From assembly GCA_043228905.1 (NCBI GenBank), contig JBHGNT010000001.1, positions 31,806,001-31,870,000 on the forward strand: a stretch of DNA of 64,000 nucleotides. The letters are read 5' to 3'. Of the stretch, positions 22,796 through 34,052 are shown piece by piece (positions within the stretch are counted from its first letter, which is position 1; the number at the start of each line of letters is the position of its first letter). The notes beneath the pieces were generated by a model that was not told where the DNA came from, searched no databases, and worked only from the letters and a program-made list of their open reading frames with translations. The stretch is from Azolla caroliniana (taxonomy: Eukaryota > Polypodiophyta). A program made the position numbers and the translations under genes.

Positions 22796-25700
22796 TCAGT
22801 TTCCAATAAGCCCTCTATACCGGGCATAAGACATGACGCCAAAAAATATGCTAGCGCAAACAATACCAGTGATAGAAACCACCTACAAATCAGTAAACTA
22901 CTTCGTTAAAGAGAACAAGATGTTTTATTGGCAGCAAAAACTACAAGAATGCTCTATTTAAATATCATTACCCATTTGAACACATAGCCGTATCCATTAT
23001 TCCAAGTATATGGAATATTCATGCCAAAGATTCCAGCAACAGCAGCAAAAAGTGCCATAACAACAGTCCCTGCACTGAGAACTAGCTCCAACTGAACAGA
23101 ATCCACAAAATCCTTTTTCATTTGATGGAATAAAATTATCTAATGAATGACATTTTGACATACCCCACCCACCCAAAATTATCTATAACATACCTGAATG
23201 AGTTGATTCCGGTGATTATCGAGCTGCAAGCATTTTTTATAATCAATACAAATATGTTTTAGTATATATTTTCAAAAAGGAGAATTATAGAAGTCAAATT
23301 ATGGTCGGAAATTATTTGGACTCACAATCTTGATTAAAAATTATGTTACATAATGCATTTCAGTTTAAAACTTTATTTTGGTTGTTTTTAATAAAAATCT
23401 TAGGGAGTACTTTTGACGTTTTTAATAAAAATATTTTGAAGTACTTTTGATGTTTTCATAAAAATATTTAGGTGAGTTATTATTTTGGCCTTTATTTGTG
23501 CATGCTTCTGCAATACAGCTTCACCTTGCCTCTCTCATTCCCCCTCCTCTCCATCTTACCTCTTGCTATCTGGATGCTACTCACTATGGAAGAAAAGAGG
23601 GAGACGAAAATAATATCCACAGTATGTTCATGCATGGCTCTGCTTGGTTGCATGGTAAGGTGCCAACAAAATGGAAAACAAGGAAGACAAAGGCTTCGTG
23701 GAAAGATGCCCTTGATAGTGCCCCTACTATCTCTATTTTCGGGCACAAGTGTTATGAATCATACTAATGAAGTGCAAGATAATGAGAGAATAAGGAAAAA
23801 AAAGGGATTGCGGGTGTTTTAACTACACCAACCACCCCCATGTGAAGGACATGCTATAAACATAGAAAATCATCGCCGACCAGCCCATTCTATTATACCT
23901 AGGTAATTGAATACCAGATCCAAAGAAGAGAGGTTAGACTCATCACCTGAATCTCAACAGCAGCTCAAGTTGCCATAATGAAGGGATTTGCTAGCCCCTT
24001 TCATAGCCCTACGGCTCCCATGACTGTGACATGTTCCCACATGTCATGTGTCCTTATGGATTTGTCCCAAGTCCTAGGATAACTGGTTTCCCATTTATCA
24101 ACCAATTGGGCATCCTATACAAAAGTTACAGCAATTTCTTTAACAATATTCAATGGGTGTTTGGACAAGGAATTACTATCATCTCAAGAGTCTCGTTTTG
24201 TTTTTCATTTCCTTCAACTCTGGGGATCATGATAAAATCGGCAACTTTGAAATGTATTTCTTTTCAATGCACAGCTTGTATTGTTGGGCTTGTCTGCAGG
24301 TTGACAAGGCTTCTTTTGGATATATCTTCCATCAGAGAAGGGGTGGCAAAGCATATTATAATTCATCACATAAAGTGAAACAATTGCCTATGTGACTTTC
24401 TTTATTTCTCGTTTGATTATGATCCATGGAGAACAATGCCTCATAACAATTTTAAGTATCCTTATCTGTTCGATATAAGGAGAGAATTATAGAGAAACAG
24501 AGAAATCATTAATAGCCTTTCTAATCTCTTCTTGATGAGATTTGAGCAGACATTTTTTGACAGAGTGTATAAAAGGATTCTTTTAGGCCTATTTTCTATA
24601 TCCAAGTTTCAAAGGCATACTCTAATAATTATTCCCAAAAGCAAACATGAAAAATTTCATCAGTCTTTGACATACCTGGATGTTGATGTAATCCTCCGTG
24701 TCATCAATGTATTCTCGAAGCTGAGAGAGACCCATGTTGATTGGAAGTTAACTACACGCATGCTAAAACAAAATAAAACTTCTTCGTAGTTCACGTTGAA
24801 AACAAAACTAACCGTAATGAGTTTGTTGAGAGTTCCATCAATTTGCATGAAGTACGCCTACAAAGAGTTGTATCACTTTCCAGATGTCATATGTAGTAAT
24901 AATATATATTCATCATATTATACTCTATTATTTTGCTCACATTGCGTTAGGCAATGTGTATTGCTTTGAATCTGTGGTTTGTAGAAAGTGACATGTAAAG
25001 CCACATTTTACAAGTACCTTAGAGGGGTGCATTATCTCAACCTAGAGGTAAGATGTAAAGAATTTTTCTAATCGATGCAAAACATCAAACCAAGTGCTCA
25101 AGACTTGAACTCACAAAATAAGGTTAACCTTCATCAATCTGGGAGTTTTCAAAATCTCTTGCATTGTGCATAAAGGTAATGCGCATTGGTTTCACAGTGG
25201 GCTTTAGCATGTAGTGGTTTATATATACTATGAAAAGCATACCTCCAAAAGCATTTCAATCTGTTCAACATCATTATCGGCACCATACGTTCCTGCGCTG
25301 GCTCTGCTTGCTCGAGAAATTCTAGATCCAATGGTAGGAGATGCAACAATCCAATTGGGAGGTAAAGAGCCACCTTGAGGAGAAAATGCACTTGCTTGCT
25401 TTCTGCTAAGGAAAAGATCAGCCATATCACCATCATCATCCAAAAGTTGCTCCAATTCATCACGAACCTAAACCTCAAAAATTCAACCCAACGAGGAAAG
25501 ATAACTTCCAATTTAGCATAAATTCTACACGAATAAGTTGAGACCTGGAAATTAACCGCTCGATAGAAAGGCTATTGTCTCATACCTTTTGTACACGAGA
25601 AGTTAATCTTGTCATCCCACTCTTTAGCTTCCGAACAAGATCTAAATTACGGCTACTGATCTACCGAAATTACAGAAGTTAAAACAGCCAAAAGTTATTA

Positions 25701-28700
25701 CCATACTATTGTACAGTATACTGAACTGTCTTCAATTTCATCAAATGAGTGAAGCTAACCCTTAAAACAAATCTGTAAGCAACAGAGAAAAATTTGCAGC
25801 CACTCCTGAAATTGCAAAACAGAGAAAGCAAAGATAGAAAGAATGAATGAAAAAAAAAAACATTTCGATCAGGCCAAAAGAGACCCAAAAGCAAAAATTG
25901 AACATTCTAAGCTTAAATGGACTCCAAAAATATCTCCAACAGGTGGAAAGGCTTCAAAAGCGAGGGAAGTACCTTCGGCATCAGGTGATAATGGCCTTTA
26001 TTTGTCGATGACACAGGGTAATGATCTAGATTAATGTGGCCTACATGCACGACAAAATGTTAATTGCTCAATCTATTGTAACCCCTTTCGAATGCTGTGG
26101 TCACGATTCCACTTGTGTAACCCTTGATGGTGTACAGCATGAGTAGCAAAAAACGTTCAAACAAAAGCTTTGATCTGGCTAAGAAGAAGGTAAACATAAA
26201 AACCCCCCAATATATATGCATTATTGCATGAGTATGTGTGTGTGTGTGTATTATGAAGAGAGATAATTGATAGTAATTACTGGCAACCAATGTTTTACCC
26301 GACTAAGAAACAATGAAACATGATCACACACATGCACACATATGTATGCATGTCTGTGCATGTGAGTGTGTGTATGTGTGTCACCAAATGTGTTATTTTT
26401 GTACTTTTATGACATTATTCACTAATAGACTATTTTTATTTTTATTATTTTTTGCCCAACTTTTACTGTCTCGGTTTCTTCATTAAAAATTCTCTGGCAG
26501 TGAAATTGTATCCAGATTAGTAAGTTCTAGCATAGTATGAGTATCATGTACGTGTAAATAAGAAATTTGAGTTATCAATAGTCCTGATTTGTACATGTCT
26601 AAGGGTGAATCAGTAGTATCACAACCATGATTAGACAACACTGCTAGCTTAGCAACCCCATCACTACCACAAAATTTATGTGCCATTAGTATGACTAACG
26701 AAGTGTTGTCACCATCCCTAAAGCTGAAACTGACAAAAAAGTGTCTAGTATGAAAAGGAAAACAATTCTATAGATAACAAGAAGATGGGAGGTCAGAAAG
26801 CAAGGAAAACAGTTAGAATGTCTTTGCAAACTACATCACTATATCTTTCCAACTTTATTGCTATAGCCTATTTGCAAGCCTCAAAAGCATCTTCCATCAA
26901 AAAGAGACTTATAACCTTGGACGTGAGAGCATCCAGTGCTGGATATGCATCTGTCTCCAACTCAGTTGTCCGCGCATCTAAGAAACTACAAATAGCTTCA
27001 AGTGCAACCTCCAAAGCCCGAAATTCAAATGGAGGTTCTGCAAAACCAATATTAGTTAAGGCAAAACTCCCATTCAATATTGTACTCATACTCCCAAAAA
27101 TAAGCATGTTATATTGTATCAATGATAGACCAGTCTTCGAATTTATCCTCAGAACTTACCTTCTTCAATGTCCTGAATCACTGGCAACCTTGACCTAGAG
27201 GGTACTCGTTTTGCTACTTCTGGAGGATTACCTTCAACCTTATTATTAATTGGCCCTACATCCCTTCTCATCGGTAGGCGACGACACAACTCCTCTACAA
27301 TTGGTATTACATTCTCATCAGTTGGATTTCGCAAAAACACCTGGTAAATAAGACAGTGTAGTCTCCCTAAATTGGACCATTCTTCCTCTTTCTGAATAGA
27401 TGTAGGTAGAATATGAATTTATACTTACCTCTTCTGCAGTAATTATTGCTTTAATATGCTGCATTCATCAGATTAGCGAAAATGTTCAGTTGCATTAATA
27501 ATTACTAATAACTAAGTGATGAAAGAAAATAAATGAGTTTATATACTCCAAGAGACACTTGGTATGAATTAGTTCAAGAGGATAGTTTTAAAACAAAGAA
27601 TTTGTTAATGATAATACAATTCTCAAAAGCATCAGTTCATATAGCTATTTAATTATCCTAATACCACAAGAATCAAATTTGGATGAACATATCCAAGCCC
27701 ACAGTGTCAAGTATGATTAGAAAACTTAGTCCGGATAAAGGCCAGAATAAAGCTTTATCACGACCATGTAAGCACACACTTGGTTTGGCAAACTTGATTA
27801 TCTTTGGGTTGATCCTAGCTTGTTAGGTTGACGTTCAAAGACCTTGGACATCAATTGTTGGGGGGGTTCAACCTGAACCATATCTTCCCTAAAATTAGAG
27901 GGTTCAACAAATAAACCATTGGTGAGAAATTGATGACATCTTTTCAAATGGCCTTGAATATACTACATAATACCTTGCCTACTTTTAGTAAGGAATGATG
28001 TAGAGATTAGATTATGGAGCTCTTTATTTAACTACATTAATTGTGAAGCTTCTAATGAGGGAGCTTACATCAAGGATCCAACAAGATTGTTTCTCTAAAG
28101 CTTAGAAAGACCTCCTTTCTCTAATTTCTAGCCTAAAGTCCCCTGATTTTACTGATTCGTTGATAATATGCATCATTGTTGACCTTTCACTTTCTAAAGG
28201 ATTGGATAACCTATGAGTCATCCAGAATCCTTTATATAATCATGTTCTAGAGCTTTCCAGAAATTTCTAGATAACTGTGTAAAAATAAGATCATATGTTC
28301 CTTACATTACTCGATTCTTCGAAACTACTGCATCTTCTTCATTCATTTCAGACGTATTATAGAAATCTGTGATATTTCTAGCAAGATCATTCATGATCAT
28401 GAAAAGAAATTGTCAAATGACGTTTAGAAACTCAGACCTTTCCAGGAGCTTCTACAAAGTTGTATTCTTTAAGTTTCTATATTAGAAACTTCAAGATAAC
28501 TCCAATAACATTCTAAAAAAGATTACCATATCCATGAGAAGACTAGATCCTTACAAGTGAAAATCTCCCCTCTACTTAAAAACCAAATAAAGATTATGTA
28601 GAGCATGGGATACGGATAGAAACCCCACCTCCAAATTAAGGACAATAGCATGCTCTCGACCAAGGATAGTGGAGGGGTATGAAAGGAGAGGATCGAGAAT

Positions 28701-28868
28701 TCGAAGATCTCTGGCTGGGATTCCGACTCGGTGCATAATCACATATTTGTCCACGTCCAAGACCATTGATTCTCCCCTAGAGTTTAACACCATCCATTGC
28801 CGTGATACAGGGGCCTTTGTCTTCTTGGTAGAAACTTGCAGTTCAGATGGCACAATTGCCCTGGCCAT
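22796..28868 (-). CDS. MRS2/MGT-type (CorA superfamily) magnesium transporter
   Basis: A membrane Mg2+ channel/transporter of the CorA-MRS2-ALR1 family, 399 residues. The N-terminal helical domain (starts [12 protein letters not shown]) includes the typical [20 protein letters not shown] region and [20 protein letters not shown]1 ends in the diagnostic GMN motif ([12 protein letters not shown]). TM2 ([20 protein letters not shown]) leads to the C-terminus RYRGLIGN. Coding exons in order of translation: 28868-28629, 27458-27429, 27340-27160, 27037-26916, 25660-25586, 25467-25243, 24857-24813, 24720-24676, 23223-23194, 23091-22972, 22882-22796. All phases join. A TAG acceptor just before the ATG shows a 5'UTR intron, and a leader exon lies at 29274-29345. 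Length and exon pattern fit plant MRS2 genes. The subcellular membrane is not determinable here. Confidence 0.93.
27765..28100. repeat. Dispersed repeat, copy 2 (first coding intron of the MRS2-like gene)
   Basis: Direct-orientation copy of 22189-22500. It carries about 17 extra bases including a run of seven G (TTGTTGGGGGGG) after GACATCAA. It lies inside the intron between 27458 and 28629 and does not disturb the neighbouring splice sites. Confidence 0.75.
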
Positions 28869-29273
28869 CCTACAAACAAAGCTTTAAGCCCAAACATAAT
28901 CTGTAAAGGAAAGGTAAACATAAATGAATAAACAAACAACGCACACGACTCTATCTCCTTCAATATAACAAAAAAACACAAGGGATCTGATTTGTCTCAC
29001 GTAATTAGGATTAACACAGTAAAATATTGATTAATCTATAATAAAATCTAGACTTATCTAGGTTTAAGATGATAAGAGCCTGACTCATCTGGGCTTGAGA
29101 TGAGAAACGCTCGATTCATTGTCTTGATTCATATCATATAATTAGATTTAACATGACAAAGAAGAAAGAAAGCAGGACCTGATTAACAACATATAATAAG
29201 GGCTAATATCAGAAAAAGAAAAATGCAAAAAGACGTTTCCAAAGAAAGAAGTAAAAAACGAAGAATCTTACCT

Positions 29274-29520
29274 TTGATGACCCCCTTTGATGTATTGTGG
29301 GCGGTGTTTAAACGCACCGTTTCTGACGCTCTGATTACATCATTCTGCAGAAGATAGACAATGCTACGGTTTAGCAAAGGCGAAACCTCGTATCTAGCTA
29401 TGATTTCTTATTTCAATACAAGACAAAAACCCTAACAATAGCTCTGGCATTGACCTAAAAGCAGAGCTTACCTTTCTTTCAAATTGCACCAAGCAAACCC
29501 GCTCGATAACTGGAATAAGC
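29274..29520 (-). other. 5' untranslated exons of the MRS2-like gene
   Basis: On the minus strand, a donor after GAAAGAAAG (GTAAGC at 29472-29467) and an acceptor CTGCAG|AATGATG (exon 29345-29274, donor GTAAGA) define a spliced leader that then joins the acceptor just upstream of the ATG at 28868. The transcription start is probably near 29520-29560. Confidence 0.5.
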
Positions 29521-29559
29521 CGAGATGAAAAGAAATGATGCAGAAAATGAGAGATCCAC

Positions 29560-32500
29560 AAAGGATGAAAGATAGAAAAAAATTCCTGTCTGTTGTATAC
29601 CTAGCTATGAAAAACAAGATCTTTTTAGCTTTCCCAAAAAATACAGAAAATTAGAGTATGTACAGCTAGTAGCTATGTCAAGAAAGCATTTGTTTTAGGG
29701 TTCTCCAAAAAAAAAGCACCGGAGTTAGGGCTTTAATTTCCAACCATCTGTGGAGATGCAGCTGTTTTAGGGGGTTTTCCAGAAAACCCAGGAATTAGAG
29801 TTTGTATAGCAAGCTATGGCGAGCAAGCTTTTCTCAAAAAGCACAAGAACTCGGGTTCGCAGGAGGGAAGGGGTATTAGTTTCAGGGAACGAAATAAAGA
29901 GAGTACAAAATCCGAATGTGGGTTATGTCATATGGCTATGGAAAAATGAAGGTTTTTCTTTTCTTTTGAAGAGGTTGGGCTTGTTTTTTGTTTGTTCTAA
30001 ACAGAGGAAGGAATTAAGGAGGAATTAAACAGGGGAAGGAATTCAGCACCATCTCTGCATGTCTATTCAGGGAAAGAAAGAAAGAAAGAAAAACAGAGGA
30101 GACTTGAACCAATTAATTCTCTTAGATTGATATATACAAATTACAATACATATGTAGTGTAAATATAGCTTTATAAGAATACCACTACATACATATACAT
30201 ACTATACTGTATACATGTGTTTTGTGTGTATGTGTGTGTGTGTATGTTTATGTAGTCTTTTTCTACTCATCCTCACGATCGGCTTAGAGATACTGGGGAT
30301 GCATGTCGGCCATGAGATTTCCGGCAATTTTTCCATGGACTTCTTTTGCGTGTAGTCTCCCTTTCTTACCGTGACCTCTAGTCCGCTTGTTCATATACGG
30401 CCCCCCTCAAAAGATCGCCTTCCCGAAACATTATATACATATGTGCATATATAACCATTGATGTTCATTGTTGTGTCCTATTTCCTTCCTCCACCATGCC
30501 TATTCCACTCACCATCCCATGAATGGACTTTAACTAGCTACTTTTTTCCTCGGGATGGTGAAGAAGAATTACCCAATTAGGTTCATCTACATTGTCATCT
30601 CCTTGCGAAAACTTGTGATTATTCAACACTTTGGCATGCAAAATGGATGGTGGCGACAGAATAGGGGCTATTGACCCCAATGGAGGTTTCCATTCTCTTA
30701 GGTTTTCTCTTCGCTAATCGAAGAAAAGATTTCTTCATTTGTGGGAAATTTACAAATCAGGGATTGTTGAAACACACCTTCAAGACACGTGTACTTGATT
30801 CACAGTATACATATTTAACTACTCATAAATATAGAGTAATCTGCTACTTGTGATATGTTATTAGATGTCGTGGATCAAGAGTGATTGCTAATCTAGTAAC
30901 CGGAAATGCTAATTATGGGTAGGGATTAGTAGTATCATATTACAGTTTATGGTTACAAATAAGACTCGACCATCCATTTCCTCACATGTTAATATTCTCT
31001 TAAATATTCATGAACATTTATCATGCTTGTGTCAATTGTCCTTGCCTTGCCTTTTCTCTTTGCATTATTGCCATCCCTTAATTATAAATCATAAGGGATT
31101 TTATTCTTGAAATTATGCCATGACGTGCCAAACCCAACTTATTGTTTCTTCCTCAGACTTGATCTTGATCACAAACTCAACCCAACCCTATACCCGAACA
31201 AACATTTTATGTTTTCTTTATCCTCAACAATTGATTTATGCCAGCGGAGCATCCCTCAATGTCGTATGGGTCCACATATGCTCGAAAGGTCATAAATAGT
31301 AAACTCAAGGTGGAATTGTAAAAGTTACAATAATATTCCTTTGAAACTATTAAGGTGATTGTCTATGCTATAAAGTGGTGTGTAGGTCTCCATTGTCTCG
31401 ACTCTCATTCATATACTTAAACTATTAACATAAAATACCTTTATAGAAGAGGAGAAGATCATAGAGGTCATACCAAAGGTTGAGAATGTCACATTTGTCA
31501 TTTAAAGTGCTCAAGAGAGGTTTGAAACAACACGTGGACATTGTTTATAGTAATCAAATACAACATATTATAAAGCAATGTTGGCTTAAAAGGATATCTT
31601 CCCTTTGAAACTAGAATCAAATACAAGAAGCCCACCTGAAGATGAGTGTTCTCTTCTTTGTACACAGAAGTCTCTAATGTAATGACTTGAGTTAAGCTCA
31701 CAATTGGACTAGTCATTTATAACCACGATAAGTGTCAAGTGGATGATCAATGTTGTATGCAATGAGGCATCATAACAAACCAATAGGTTTTAACTTCTCT
31801 CCGAAATGATGCAAAACTTGGTCAAATTGATCATGCAATGCAACCTACTTTTGGTTGTCAGTTAAAATCAACCTCAAAATTTATCTAGAAGTTTTGAAAA
31901 AAATCAAATCTTCAATTACGTGTCCGTAGGCACAACCAAATGAAAGGACAACAAAATATTACAAATTGAAGTGTCGTACTATATGTATAAAGTAGAAATA
32001 CTTGGGAGATATACTTCCCAATAATAAAAAATGTGCATTGAATATATGTTATCAAGTGACAAGAACGGGAGTCTACAATTGTTGTCCCGATGCATAGTTC
32101 TCAAGGTTTATGTGATCATGAAAGAACATGAAATGGAATTACAAGATCTTTAGGGTGAGAAAATTTGGTGGAGGTAGTTATAAATAGTGAAAACATAACT
32201 AGATAATAGATCGTTGAACAACTATACCAAAATGGGACGATACAAGTTGGAGGATAACACTTCAGTAGAGATCGTCTTCTGTGCATCATGATTATGAGGC
32301 AGAGGCAGTCTCTACATGTCAACGCAAAAATGCAATACATCTTGTACTACTTGGTTTGAAATGATGACTACCTTTCTAAAAATATCAGCCACACACTCCT
32401 ATATCCAAAGAATTTTCATTCGTATTTTAAATCATCTTAATCAAGCATTCTTTTATTTTACTTTCAATTCCTCATATGTTTTATTACTACAAATGTTATT

Positions 32501-34052
32501 GCATTGCACAAAATTTCAATCATCAAACGTAAAGCAAGTTCAATGTATTTGCACTTAAGTTAATGAAACACCCTTCCAAAGAACTGTAGAACGACCCATT
32601 GCGAACATCCCAATATGAGCATTAACTGACACGATGCCATAGTCACGCCTTTTATCGCAAACATGTGAAACTTGCTAACTTGATTGAACACACATTCACA
32701 GTCTTGCAACTCCACAATTTTGGTTTTCAAATATGTGATGAAACCACAAAACGAGCATGCATGCAATGTGCATAGTTTGAAGTTCTACGTTTAATATGTT
32801 TCTCAAATATGTGATGTGACCGCAAAACGAAACCACACATGCAAAGTGCATTGTTTGAAGCTTTACATGTAATATCTTGTATGCACTTATCATTCCAATA
32901 ATATCAATACATGCCCTTGGTCAAAAATTAGTTTGATTTGAGCTTTAATTTTCTAGTCCAACTTCACCCCTTGATGAAGTAGTAAAACTATCCCCTGATT
33001 GTACATATAAAATTTTCAATGACATGTTGTTGGTCTATGAAGGTTAATAATCATATCAACATTGCACCATACCATAAAGAAATGAGGTTTAACAAAGATT
33101 CGAGACTCCTTCAAATCCATGTGATTCCCTATCTTCAAATAATGTAAGAAAGCCCATCAAGTTTATAATGGAAAATTTCATTTGAGAACAGGGAAAGAAA
33201 TCAAGCATTCTCCTTTGAGTAAATATGATAGACTTATCAAAGAAACTCATTCATTAAGGTTTCATATTTTACACAAGGAAGCCAATGACGACATTGCAAG
33301 CAGCCTCACAATATGTAATGCATGAGCAATTTGTAATTTCTCACAAATAATCGTCTAAGCACACAATTGAACGGTTGACGTAACAAATCATGTACTTTTA
33401 TATACTACCAAAACTTAACTGAAAATTGTTGTCTCATTGCATCTAGATCTAGCAAATCTACCAATTATGGGACTGCGCTTTGCATCATGAACAAATCTTA
33501 TCACTCAATCCATTGGGACAACTAGAATATTGTCGATAAAATGTCACCATCTATTTGTCAAATTCTTATTAAGTAGAGCACACCATGATGTTGTTGTTTG
33601 TCTTCATTTGATGAGTAGAACCTTTGCATCCCACCAACCAAACAAATTAGTGTAATCTTCATAGACTCACACAAAGCCTGTTTATGTTACGGGTTGAGTA
33701 TGGTACTCGAATGTGAGGTAGTCCAAGAGATATGGAGAGTATACTCTAACCAGACGTATATCGTATGTATCTCTACCAATGAAAATAATTTCGGAAAATA
33801 AGCGAATGTACTTATTGAAATTCCCATACATAACCTTATAAATTTCATCTCTTTACAGAGATTCGTGTCAACGGGTCTACGGGGCTTTGTTCATAGATGT
33901 GACAGGTTGAGGCAAACATGACCAAGGCCATGGGTAATCCTTATTGGGTTTCTTCAAGCCACGGTGATATGAAGAACAGAGGAAATCAGTAAAGTAATTT
34001 TTTTTTGGTTATGAGTAATCCTTCAAAGAGAAGAGCAATGGAGGCATGAATC
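29560..34052. other. Long intergenic stretch, no gene supported
   Basis: Only short random frames are present. Minor items: AAAG repeats (30072-30090), a (TG)n tract (30222-30243) and an imperfect 76-bp tandem duplication near 32728-32880 (shared core CAAATATGTGATG). Nothing resembles a transposase, reverse transcriptase or RNA gene. Confidence 0.5.

Noticed and set aside
23498-24395. Several 80-116 codon frames in an MRS2-like intron
   Set aside because: They overlap each other on both strands, lack motifs, and lie between well-defined exons.
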